From assembly GCA_013400115.1 (NCBI GenBank), contig VXBP01009415.1:100901-164900 (forward strand): a stretch of 64,000 nt of DNA, in the 5' to 3' direction. The notes beneath the pieces are model-generated. The model searched no databases, had not been told where the DNA came from, and saw nothing but the letters and a program-made list of their open reading frames with translations. A program made the position numbers and the translations under genes. Shown piece after piece: positions 11,901-23,900 of the stretch. Within the stretch, counting starts at the first letter, position 1. Every line of letters begins with the position of its first letter. This DNA is from Rhinopomastus cyanomelas (taxonomy: Eukaryota; Chordata; Aves; Bucerotiformes; Rhinopomastidae).

Positions 11901-14900
11901 TCCAGCTCCCAGGCAGGACAAGCCAGGCAGCACAAACCAGCCAGCACCAGTGGGAAGCGCACATCGAAACATTACTTGTTTTTGTTGGTTACAATTGTTC
12001 TTCATTTTAAATATTGCGTTCTTTTTCCTGTTTTTTGTGCACTAGTACAAATAAAATATGTGCAGTGTGCATAGGAATTAGTTCAGTTTTTTCCAAACTA
12101 TAGCCTGGCCCCCAACAGTGTCTGAGGGACAGTGAACCGGCCCCCTGTTTAAAAAGTTTGAGGACCCCTGCTTTAAGCAAACTGACTGCAACTGTTCCCC
12201 CAGCACTGCCAGGTCCCCACTAGCCCCCGTCCCTCACGCAACATCTCCACAGCTTTGCAATCCCTCCATACACAGCAACTCCACCACTACATTGGGCAGC
12301 CTGGGCCAGGCCTGGGGAACCTTGTCAGGGAAGAAATTGTTCCTAATAACCAACTTGAATCTCCTCTGGCACTACCTGAGGCTGTTTCATCTCATCCTGT
12401 CCTTTGTTCCCAGGCAGAAGAGGCCGACCCTCACCTCACTCCAACCTCTTGAATTTCAGGAAGCTGTGGAGAGCAAGAAGGTCTCTCCTGAGCCTCCTTT
12501 CCCCCATTTCAACCCCCTCAGTTCCCTCAGAAGCTTCTCACAGCCCTTCTGTGTCCTTCCCAGTGCTGTAGAACAATCACTGCCTAGTTCCTGCTGGCCC
12601 CAGCCCTTGCAGGCTCTGCCTGTGGAACATCATGGTGAGGCTGCCCAGCTTCCAGCCCCCTTCCAGCCTTTGCTGCCATCTGACACATCAATCCAGGGAC
12701 CTTTTCCCTTGCCGAGAATTGTTCCTGCCACCTGACAGGAAAATGAATCCACGCCTGATTCTGCCTGGTGATGCCAGGAAACTGCTGCCTTCAGTGCTGG
12801 CTCCGAAAAGCGGAACGGGCTGCCCATGCCCTGTCCCCACACCTCACTCTGCACTGGCAGAAACACCTAGCTTGCCCAATCCCACTGTAACCAACAGCTT
12901 TTCCTGACCCAGCCAGCTGGGAAGCCCCGGCAGCTCCAACACTAGCCAGCAGCATCTGGACAAACCCATTACAAATGCCGAGATGGCCACAACACTTCAC
13001 CTTCCAGTCGGGCGGGAGCTGGGCACCAAATCCCAGAGCAGGAAACATCTTGTCTCTGAAAGAGAAAGAAGAAAGCTCAGTGGGTGTGTTTGCACACTCG
13101 GAGGACTCAGCCACCCCCTGCTCCAGCCTGCCCCTCTCCCAGGACCACATGGTTTCCTCAGACATTCGCCTGTGTGGGATAGGGAGAGGTGGAATCCTGT
13201 CCAAACCCTCCTCCTCTTGCCTCTATGGAAATTCTCTCCCCAGGAACTTTCCAAAGGTCAGGAACTCCTTAACCATGGCTTTGTGGATGGGACATGGTGG
13301 CAGGTGCATCCTGGGAAAGGCAACAGTCTGCCAAACAAGCTGAGGCAGCAGGACATGCCGCTTACGTGTCATAGTCCTGGATGATCTGGCCCACAGCCCA
13401 GATCGCTGACAAGTACTCATTCGTCCCCATGGGGTTGATGTAGTGCAAAGAGGAGGGGTCTCGTGGGTTCCCATTGGAGGCTGTGAAGTCAATCCCAACC
13501 TGGGGGGCAAGAGAGAAGCACAGAACAACGGCCTCCATCAGCAGACACCACCACAGATCCGCCAATGACCTTGTACTGCCTTTGAGGTCCACACACAGCC
13601 CCACCAACACCCAAACCCCAAACTTCTGAAAAAGTTCAACAAATTCCAGCTCTTCACCTTCCCTAAAACCCCAGCTGATTCAATACAGGTTGGGCAAAGC
13701 CATTCACTGTTACACCCACACTTTTCACCAGGAGGCATCATGGATGGTCCCATGAAGCATCTGTTCCTGGGGGAAGCCACCAGCATCTCCAGCTCAAGAC
13801 CGTTGCTGTGAAGCTCACCACCCAGGCCTTTGGATCACAAGGTCTTTGATCAAAAAGTCAGAAGCCTGAGCAGGTTTTTCGCTGCAGCTGCTCCTTACCA
13901 TGTTTCCCTGGGACCAAGCCCTGCTGAACTGCCTGGAGACTGCTGGCAGGACAGCACCACCCTCCCTTCTGAGGAAGTTTTCTATTTAAAGCCATTGGTA
14001 GAAGCTCCTGTGTCCGACCTGGTCAGAACTCATCACCAGAGGAGAGATGCTGGCCCACCATTCAAGTGGAGTCTGCACTCACCATGTTGGCTCAGCACAG
14101 AGTCAAAGCCCAGGATAACCCCTCTGGATAAATAGAGCTCCAGGGATTTTGTTCTGTGTCCACAAGGGAAAAGATGAACCTTGACAGGGTTGAGAAGAGC
14201 CCCAGGAGACCAGCCACCACCCTGTGCCAGGATGGCTGGTCAAACAGGCTTGGTGGGCAATGGGATGTGGTGTTGAAATGAGAGAGGTGAGGTCTGATTA
14301 GAGATAGGGGAGATGTGTTGTATGACGAGAGTGGTGGGACACCAGAACAAGGTCGCCCAGAGAAGTTGTGAATGTCTCATTTTTGAAAGTGTTCACGACC
14401 AGGCTGGATGGGGCTTTGAGCAACCTGGTACAGTGGGAGATGATCCTCTCAATGGATTGATGATTCTCAAAGATGCCTTCCCTATGGTTTTATAAATATC
14501 CAAGTTCTTCTTCAATCAGCCTTGCAGAGCCTGTGGTTCACTGCTGGAAGACCCACACCTGTGTGTCCAGCTCCTGCCAAGCCACTGCAGGCACAATCAG
14601 AGAGAAAGAGGGAAACTCAGGCATCGGGAGGGGGCTCAGGGGGCTCCTGCAAGCAGTGCCACCCAGAGCAGCACCCAGGCAATGTGGCTGCTCTGCCTCC
14701 AGCATGAGACCCCTCTTCTCCATGGTGTCAGCCCCCTTCTCTCACCTTCTCACTCAGCCAAGAGGACACCAGCCTCTCCAGTCACAGGGCACCCGTGGCA
14801 ATGTCCTCTTCCCAGTTGTGGCACTGCTACAGAGCTGTACCCACCACAAACTCACTCAGGTTTGTGAACTCTTGGGAAGAGGAGAAACCCCACTGATGCA

Positions 14901-17900
14901 GCAGATCTTTAGATGGGTGGGGAATGTTTCTCCATTCAAGCCTAAGAGCTCCTTGTTACCAATAAACTTAATCATTTTCCCTTCTATTCACTCTCCAGCA
15001 TCGAGACCTTTGCACGCAGCAGCAGAGCAACACACAAAAAGCTCTCGCAATGCTCCTGTTCCTATGGTAACTCTTCCTCCTCCTCCTCCTACTCTTCCCC
15101 CATCATGTTTTCAGACGAAACAACAAAACACAAACTGAAATGCTGCAAGTGCCCACAGCTCTCTGGATTTGCACCCCCCAACATTGCACAGACTGAAACC
15201 CTCATTTCTGCACTGGTGGTTTCACTGAGGGTTCCACTGGCCTCAAGGAGCTGATCCTGAAGAGCTGTGGTCCAGTATGAACTAAGATGGGAACAGCAGT
15301 AAAATTGCAGAAAACCATCTCTTAAGAGCCCAGAACCTCTCAGCTGGCTTCAAAACCACAAAAAGCTGGAGGATAGTTAAATCCTATGAAGGGGAGAGAA
15401 GTCTCTAATGTCTTGGGAAGGGTCAGAAGGTCTTTGTGCCAGTCTGGCATTCAGCCAAAGTCAGGACAGCTCTCTCCATACTGTTGGATATAGGAATGAC
15501 TTCAAAGCCCCAAGCCCACATGGTTTAACAGCAAAACTGGGCAGCTCCTCACTGCCAAGAAAAGTGACCCATCCTGGTGCCCAGTCTCACACAGAACCTC
15601 CCTCCCCAGTTCTGACCATTGCGTAAGTCTTATATTACTGGGTAAAGAGAAGCAAAATCCCTTACGGTGAACATCAACTGGCAGCCTCCCAGGATGTAGT
15701 CCAGGAAGGAAAAATCTCTGGTTATCTGAAAGGAAAACCCAAAATGAGTGTTTGAGCAGCCTTCACCACTGCAGGACAAAAGAAATAACCCCACAAAAAA
15801 AGCCCCTTTGGGGACATTCAGCCACGGGGCAAAGCAGAAGGAACAACCACTGAGCTTTCCCACAGCAGCGCTTTGCCATTTCATGAACCACGAGGGGACA
15901 TGCACGGCACGTGTTGGCCCAAAGCTGGGGTCAGGGGCTTGGTGAGGGATCCTTGAGAGCTGCAAGTGTCTGTCATGGGGAACTGAATGGCAGATCCTCT
16001 TCCTATGGCCACAAGAGTCTCTCACCACCTGCAAATCTGGTGCAGGAAGAGCTGTGCTGGTGCTTGCCCTACTGTGCTGCTGCCATGTGAAGGGAGGACA
16101 CTTCCTCAACACCCAGCTCAGAAGAAGGACATCTCCCACCTGCTCCCAGTCCTTGCTCCCACATTGACACAAAGGTACTCACAGCTTGGTCTTCATACAG
16201 ACAGTGACCATGCTGAGCACCTCCTCCTGGGTCTGTGGCCACCCAGGTATGGGGTGGCACCAGAAACTCAGAACTTCAGATGCTGGCAGTGGACAGAACC
16301 CCATGCAGAAAGAACTCACACTTTTACTGCTGCTTCATAGGACTTAGGACCTCAACCATGCTGGGGGGAGCTTGGCAAGACCTGAGCTCAACCAGGGGAA
16401 GTAGGAAACAACCTGGTCTTGTACTCACTTTGCAGGACTTCACAATGATGATCCCGGAATTCTTGTAATTCTTTTTCTTCTTCTGCTTTTTGGGATTGAT
16501 GCACTCCAGCTCAAGCTGCAACACATGAGACAGACACCAGGATAGGAGCAGATGCCACCACTAGTCACATCCACCCTCCCTTCACAAGTTTCAAAGTGCT
16601 GGACAGACGTAAATAAACACAGAGTGACACTGGTATTTAGTGATGGAGATGAACAAACAGGACCTGCTTGGGAAGGGGCTGTTTCTCCTTTCCAGGGCCT
16701 CTCACTGTGTCCAAGACCCAGCATATGGCAGCCGAGACACCCCAATGAGGCCACAGGGGTCTGCAGGATGGGGTGAACATCTCAGCCAAGACCCTCTCTT
16801 GGTTTTATCATACTAGTGATGAAGGCAGTGAAAAGCATTGCTGATCCAAGAGGCTCCGCAACAGCCATTGACCAGGTGGCATCTGCAAAGGCTTTTGGCA
16901 GCCTGGGGAGAAGATGGAGACGCTTTCATACCCCAGAGCACCAGTAGTTATGTGAGGGCCAGCACTGATGGTGCCCAGGCTGAAGCCACAGCCTCATGGC
17001 CTCAGTCACTCTTGGTGTGGATTGGACTGAAAGGAGGTTGGACTTGGCTTCTTGTCAGCATAGGTTGAGAGCCTCAGTGCAAGCACCAAAACCCACTGGC
17101 ATCCCCAAGGAGACCCTTGTTTTTCCCTGAAAGTATGTCAGTACTCACTGGAAGGGCATCTTGGGCTTCGCACATCCTGGCCACTGAGGTCTGAAACTCC
17201 CCAATGAAGTCGTGTCCCCCGTCACTGTCGTAGTCGTAACATACCACCTGGGGTGGAGGAGCACAGACCAGCCCCACATGCAATAACCATCTCCCTGAGG
17301 AGACCTGCTGATGCTTCAACCTCTCCTCCTGGAGATGCCAAACACGTTTGTTCTGGCTTGAGGGTGGCTGTGCTGTTGTGGTTTTTAAATAAACCACCCC
17401 TAGGGTTTGGGATGCTTATTGACCAATCCCAGAGGCCAAATCCCACAAGGCAAGCACAAGGGCCACCCGTTACCTTTATCTGCTTCTCCACATCTCCATC
17501 ACACAGTGACACCAAAGGCACAGTGAAGGGCTTCCAGACGGGGTCCAACGTGTACTTGATTACCTGCAGGGTGAGTGTGAGTGGGACATCATAGAATCAT
17601 TAGGGATTGGAAGGGACCTCAAAAGATCATCCAGTCCAATCCCCCTGACACAGCAGGATCACCTAGACCAAGTCACACAGGAACTTATCCAGTGAGGTCT
17701 TAAACATCTCCAGTGAAGAAGACTCCACAACCTCCCCGGGCAGCCTGTTCCAGTGCTCTGTCACCCTCACTGTGAAGAAATTCCTTCTCATATTGATGTG
17801 GAATCTTCTATGTTCCAGCTCTCACCCACTGCCCCTCATCCTATCACTAGATGACACTGAGAAGAGCCTGGCTCCATCCTCCTGACACCCACCCTTCACA

Positions 17901-20900
17901 TATTTATAGACATTAATGAGGTCACCTCTCAGTCTCCAATTCTCCAAGCTCAAGAGACCCAGTCTATCGTTACAATGGAAGGAGGAGGCTGAGGGGAGAC
18001 CTTATTGCTGTCTGAAAAGAGGGTGGAGAGAGGTGGGAGTTGGTCTCTTCTCACAAGTAACAAGTGACAGAACAAGAAGAAATGGCCTCAAGCTGCACCA
18101 GAGGAGGTTTAAGTTGGACATGAAGAAAAACTACTGGAAAAAGTCATCAGGCCTTGGAACAGGCTGCCCAGGTAGGGGGATGAATCACCATCCTTGGATG
18201 TGTTTCACAGTTGTGGAGATCTGGAGCTCAGGGACAGGGTTTAGTGGTGGCCTTGGGATAGCTGAGTTAATGGTTGGACTAGATGATCTTGAAGGTTTTC
18301 TCCAGTGCAAATCACTCTGTGATGCTCAGAGGGAGCAGAGAGATGCCACAGCTGGATGGGACAGCCAAACAGCCTGGGCATGGTGGCTCTGTGGTCTCAA
18401 CTACCCCACGTTTGCTGCCTGAGCTGCAGGAACCACTGCTGCTCCCCAACAGCCCCCAAGGCACTGTGATTGTCCAGAGGGAACCACAGCTGGCACAAGC
18501 CTGTATGCCCAAGGGGCAGATCAAGAGCTCCTTCCACAGAGGTGGTGCTCAAGAAAAGGTTCAGGGGAAGACAAGGGAAGTCAGAGACAGGCAGCAGGTT
18601 AACTCTTGTGGGTACAAGGCAGCCATGGGGGGATCTGGAGTGGAGGTCTCAGACCTCTGCAGCCAGAGCAGTGAAGCCAAGCAAGGAGGAGAAGGAGGAA
18701 GAGGCCCTTGGCTGCTGCTGTGGCAGGCGAACAACTGCACGAGATCTGACACCAGCACCTTGTTTTGCAGCCAGACTTTGGTGTGAGACCAGGGGAAACC
18801 CGGACCCTACGAGCACAGTACAGTGGGGAATCTGTGAACACCTCCTCCAGGAGGCTGGGAAGAGCAGGGGGAGCCCACGCACCCTGAGATGAAGCCCAGT
18901 CTGCCAGTCGCCAGGTCCCCAGGGTGGGTGGGAAAGGATCCGGCATCTCAGCTGGGCGTTTGCACTTGTGCTGCTGAAATAACAGGCGGTGATGAGCACT
19001 AACCCTTCCCTGCCTGGCACCTCTGCTGTGGTTCAAGGAAAACCAGCAGTGGGCTGGGAGCTGGGGACCCTCCTGCACTGAGAGCTGCGAGAATGGGGAA
19101 CCAGATTTCATCGAAAACTCAGACTGGGCTGGGTTGGACGGGACCTCAGAGCTCATCCAGTCCCAACCCCTGCCCAGAGCAGTGACACCTCTCACCAGAC
19201 CAGGCTTCCCAGAGCCCCATCCAGCCTGGCCTTGAACACTTTCAGGGATGGAGCAGCCACAACCTCCATGGCCAATCTGTTCTGGTGTCTCAGGACCCTC
19301 ACAGGGAGGAATTTCTTCCTAAAATGAGACCACTGAAGCTTTGCATCAAAACGCTAAGCTGCTTCCTGGACACGGGATTTCTCTGAGAGCAGCTGGTCAC
19401 GTTTGGGGGTGGGAAAGAGGTGGCTGCTGGAGCACCCATCACTTGAAGATAAACCTGGTGAGACCCTTATCCAGGAAGACAGTAGCAGGGAGGAACCAGA
19501 GGGAGACCCAGTGGATGAATCACTGCATCCATCTGCTCCCCATCAACCTGAGCTGGATCTCAGCAACAACTCACAGTTCCCAAAGCTCTTCCAGGAGGAA
19601 GGATCATTCCAAATCCCCCCATCTGAGAAGCACATCCCAGTATTTCAGAGCCCAGTTGCCCACAGCACACCAGAAGAAACCAACCAAGCCAGGCTGAAAT
19701 ACAGAACCACAATAGAAATGCTGGGGTCGGTGTGAATTAAACAGTACAGGAGGGGAAGCACTGGGGAACAGGCAGCAGCGCCGCGGGGAAGGGTCAGTAC
19801 CACAGATCACACGTCCTGTGGCTCTTGGGCATGTAGCTGGGCCAGAGGAGATCTCATGGACTTGGCACTCTCTGTCTCTCCAGTGAATGGACTTGTAAAT
19901 AACCCCCACCTCTCGGTGCACATTGGTACAGCAGTTTGCTGTGGGGGAATGAGGGGCTCATTCACGCCTTAAGCCTGGAGGGGATGAGCCACTGGAGAAA
20001 AAGGGGTGAGGTGGGCTGTGATGGAACCTTCATCCTCCAATACAGAGCCTGCAGTGCTCACCCCCTCCTCTTTCTGCCAGCTGCCAGGAGCTATGTGCAG
20101 GGGAAAAAAGCTTTGAAACAAGCTTTGAGGAGAAGACAAAAAGCTGTTGGAAAGTGCTCATTAGGAGGTGCTGAGGCAGACACCTACCTGCCCAGAGCGG
20201 CCTCAGCTCCAGCAGCTCAAGAATGTCACCAGGAAGGAGCTTGGATCACTCTGGGTAGGAAGGATGGACAGGGAGGGGGCAACTACTCCTGACTGTACCC
20301 TTCAGGACCCTGGTACAGGGCTCTGTCTCTGTCAGATACAAACCCAAGAGCTTCTGCTCTGGAGACCCCTGGCACCCACCAAGGAGCTCACAAAAGCTCA
20401 TTTAACCACCCCTACCCTGAGCCAGCTCCCACCACCATGTTCCCAGGAGGCAGTGAGTGGAGAAAGAGCAGTCCAAGATTGCGCCTAGGGCTTCATGTGG
20501 GTTGCAAGACCATCTCCCTCTCTGCTGGGTGGACGCAGCAGAGAGCAACACAGGAAACATCTCCAGACCTTGCTGATTTCAGTAAACCTCAGTCCACTGG
20601 AGTCCCACAGGGCAGCAGGAAGGCAGCCAAAGATCCTGGAATCCCTGGATCCCACTCTGATTTGTGGGAATCCCTGAATGCCACCCTGCTTTATGGGTGA
20701 CTGATAACATAATGTCATGAAGGGCAGGAGGAGCTGAGATAAGACTGGTGGTGTCCCAGCAGCTCAGGTTAGGCTCACACTCACCTCCGTTCTGTGGACC
20801 AGCATCCATTTCCCATCATCGCCTGGTTTATAGAACTCCAGGAAGGGGTCAGACTTCCCAAACAGGTCCTGGGGGAGAAGACCAAAGATTAATTACCCAA

Positions 20901-23900
20901 GCCTTGTGTCCTCATGGGACTGACTGGAGCAGGAATCCCACTGATTCATGTATCCATAGGATACCAGGTTGGCAGGGACCTCAGGGATCATCTAGTCCAA
21001 CCTATCCAGCCAAAAATAGAGTTTAAATCAGATGTCCCTGCAGCCTCTCAAGCTGGGTCTTAAAACTGTCCGAAGTAGGGCAATCAATCTCTTCCCCTGG
21101 GGAGATGACTCCAATGGTTAATTGTTCTAATGGCAAAGAATTTTCTTCTGGACTCCAATCAGAACCTCTCCAGGAGTAACTTACACCCCTCACCCCTTGT
21201 CTTTCACATGTGACTCCTTGTACAAAGAGATGTTCACACCATCACAGCAGCAGGTGAGCGGGCACCCAGCACATGCCTGTGGGATCTGCCACCACCCAGC
21301 AAGGCCTTTGCTCTCACAGACCACAGAAACACCCTCCCAGCTGGGAGGAAGCTGGGCTGGGGCTTGGAAAAACACCCAAAGCCTCAAAGGATCAACAGAA
21401 TGATGAACTGAGTGGCTTGGAGGGAAAAGGAAAACAACACCCCACCCTACTACGCATGGCAGTGGAGCAGAAGACATCTTTCAAGACCAGAGAGCCCTGT
21501 TGCTAAGGTCACCTAACACCTCCAAGCCTATGAGCGCTGCCCTTCACACCAGCATCCACTCAGACCTTCCCCAACAAGTGGATGCTTGTTCAGGAGAAAC
21601 GCAGACACCTATTCTCATGGGGCATCAGCTCCACAGCCTGGAGAGGAGGGCAGTGCTGGTGGCACCAACCCAGAGACGGTCCAGCTTTTCTAAGCAGAAC
21701 TTCATACCCCTTCAGAGAAACCAGGACACTCACTGCTCACAAGAGCCCAAACCCAAAACATTCCAAATGACTGACTGGGAACTGGAGCCATGGCAGCTGG
21801 GGTCCCCTCTGCAAGGGAGGCCAGTGCCCAAGTTCTGCAAAAAGCTGGAGGAACTTCTTACAAGTTTAGACATGAGGCTTTTGGGCTTCCAAGGACACAA
21901 GGGACTGGGTTAGGGATAAGTTGATCGAACTGGATGTACACAAATCCATGGGCCCAGATGGGATGCACCCGCGTGTGCTGAGGGAGATGGCGGAAGTCAT
22001 TGCTAGGCTGCTCTCCATCACCTTTGCTAGGTTCTGGAGATCAGGAGAGGTGCCTAGAGACTGGAGGATAGCAATTGCTACCCCAATCTTTAAAAAGGGA
22101 AAGAAGGAAGACCCAGGTAACTACAGACTGGTCAGCCTCACCTCCATCCCAGGAAAGGTGATGGAACATTTTGTTCTAGAGGCTGTTTCCGGGCACATCA
22201 AGGACAGGAGGGTCATTAGGGACAGTCAGCATAGCTTCACAAAGGGAAAGTCATGCTTGACAAACCTGATAGCCTTTTATGAGGGCATAACCAGGTGGAC
22301 GGATGATGGCAGAGCCGTGGATGTCATCTATCTTGACTTTTGACACAGTCTCTCACACCATCCTTGCACACAAACTGAGGCAGTGTGGTCTAGATTTTCA
22401 GGTAGTGAGGTGGATCATAAACTGGCTACAGGGTAGAAGTCAGAGAGTGGTGGTCAGTGGGACAGAGTCTGGCTGGAGGCCTGTATCTAGCGGAGTGCCC
22501 CAGGGATCGGTGCTGGGACTGGTCCTGTTCAATCTATTCATTGATGACTTGGATGAGGGATTGGCATGCACTGNTTATGAGGAGAGGCTGAGGGAGCTGG
22601 GTCTCTTTAGCTTGGAGAAGAGGAGACTGAGGGGTGATCTCATTAATGTCTACAAATATTTGAGGGGTGGGTGTCGGGATGATGGAGCTGGGCTATTCTC
22701 AGTGTCATCTAGTGATAGGACGAGGGGCAATGGTTGTAAGCTGGAACATAGGAGGTTCCACATCAATATGAGAAGGAACTTCTTCCCAATGAGGGTGACA
22801 GAGCACTGGAACAGGCTGCCCGGGGGGCTGTGGAGTCTCCTTCACTGGAGATGTTCAAGGCCCACCTGGATGTGTTCCTGTGCGACTTGGTCTAGGTGAT
22901 CCTGCTGTGGTGGGGGGATTGGATTAGATGATCTTTCAAGGTCCCTTCCAATCCTCAATGATTCTATGATTAAAGGTGCAGCAGTGGTACCTGACCCTGC
23001 TGCAGCTCAGCATGGTTCTATCAGCACCAGCCCAGTGTGGGTTGGTGGTGGCACCAGCTCAGATGGCAGCAGGGAGCTTTGAAGTGGTCCACGGCCATCC
23101 CTTGCAGAGCAGCCCAGTTTGCACGTCCAGTTAGCCTTGCTCCACTCAAAGCAGGATAGGAAATGCCTCCAAGCCACAGGATTGTGGACTGCTCTTTTAC
23201 AACATCCAAAGCATAAACATCTCATCCCTGCAAGCCTGGCAGGAGATGGAAACTGGGCAACCAGAGGAGCTCAGCATATCAGATTAATCTGCAAACTGGT
23301 CCAAGAACCTAAATAATCCAAACTGGAACCACCCACAGCATGGACAAGGAGACCGGAAGTGTCACTTCCATCAGATGCAGCTCCCCAAACCCCAGCCTCC
23401 TGCATCAGCTCTGCCAGCATCTCTACAACTGCACAACTGAGAGCAGCAGGGCTGGTCCCAGGTGAAAGCAGCTCTTCTGCAAGAGATTTTCTCTTCAAAC
23501 AGCTCTCTCAAGATCTGATCTGACACCAGGTAGAAGAGCCTCAGGCTACTTCTCCTGCTGACACACTGTTCACCTCCAGTGTTTAAAGCAAGGTAGTGAG
23601 CCATGGGTGGAGAAACCATGGATGTGTCAAGGGGAGGAGGACATGTCCACAGCCTGAGACAGGTCCCAGCCTCAGGCTGGTCACGGCAGAAGGAGGTGCC
23701 TGTGGCTGAGCACAGCTCCAGGCTGGGCTGCTGCTACAGGATGGGCACAGCTTCAGCTCAGCTCGTACAGCATGATGATCCCATGGCCTCACCATAAGAA
23801 CATGTATCTTCACATGACAACTCAGCCTTTGGCCCTGCTCCCTAGCTATCTGCAGGGACGGTGCAGGAGGGTGGAACCCCCAGGATGCAGCCTCACTCCA

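Noticed and set aside
14473..15138. 221-codon plus-strand ORF
   Set aside because: Starts inside a decayed CR1 and runs through intronic sequence; no recognisable protein features.
19403..19735. 110-codon plus-strand ORF with protein-like composition (rich in Glu, Ser, Pro)
   Set aside because: Looked plausible at first, but the overlapping frame is also open, no homolog is recognised, and it follows directly on a CR1. Not enough to call a gene.
21921..22899. Two overlapping ORFs resembling a reverse transcriptase gene
   Set aside because: They are pieces of a frameshifted, internally deleted CR1, not a host gene.
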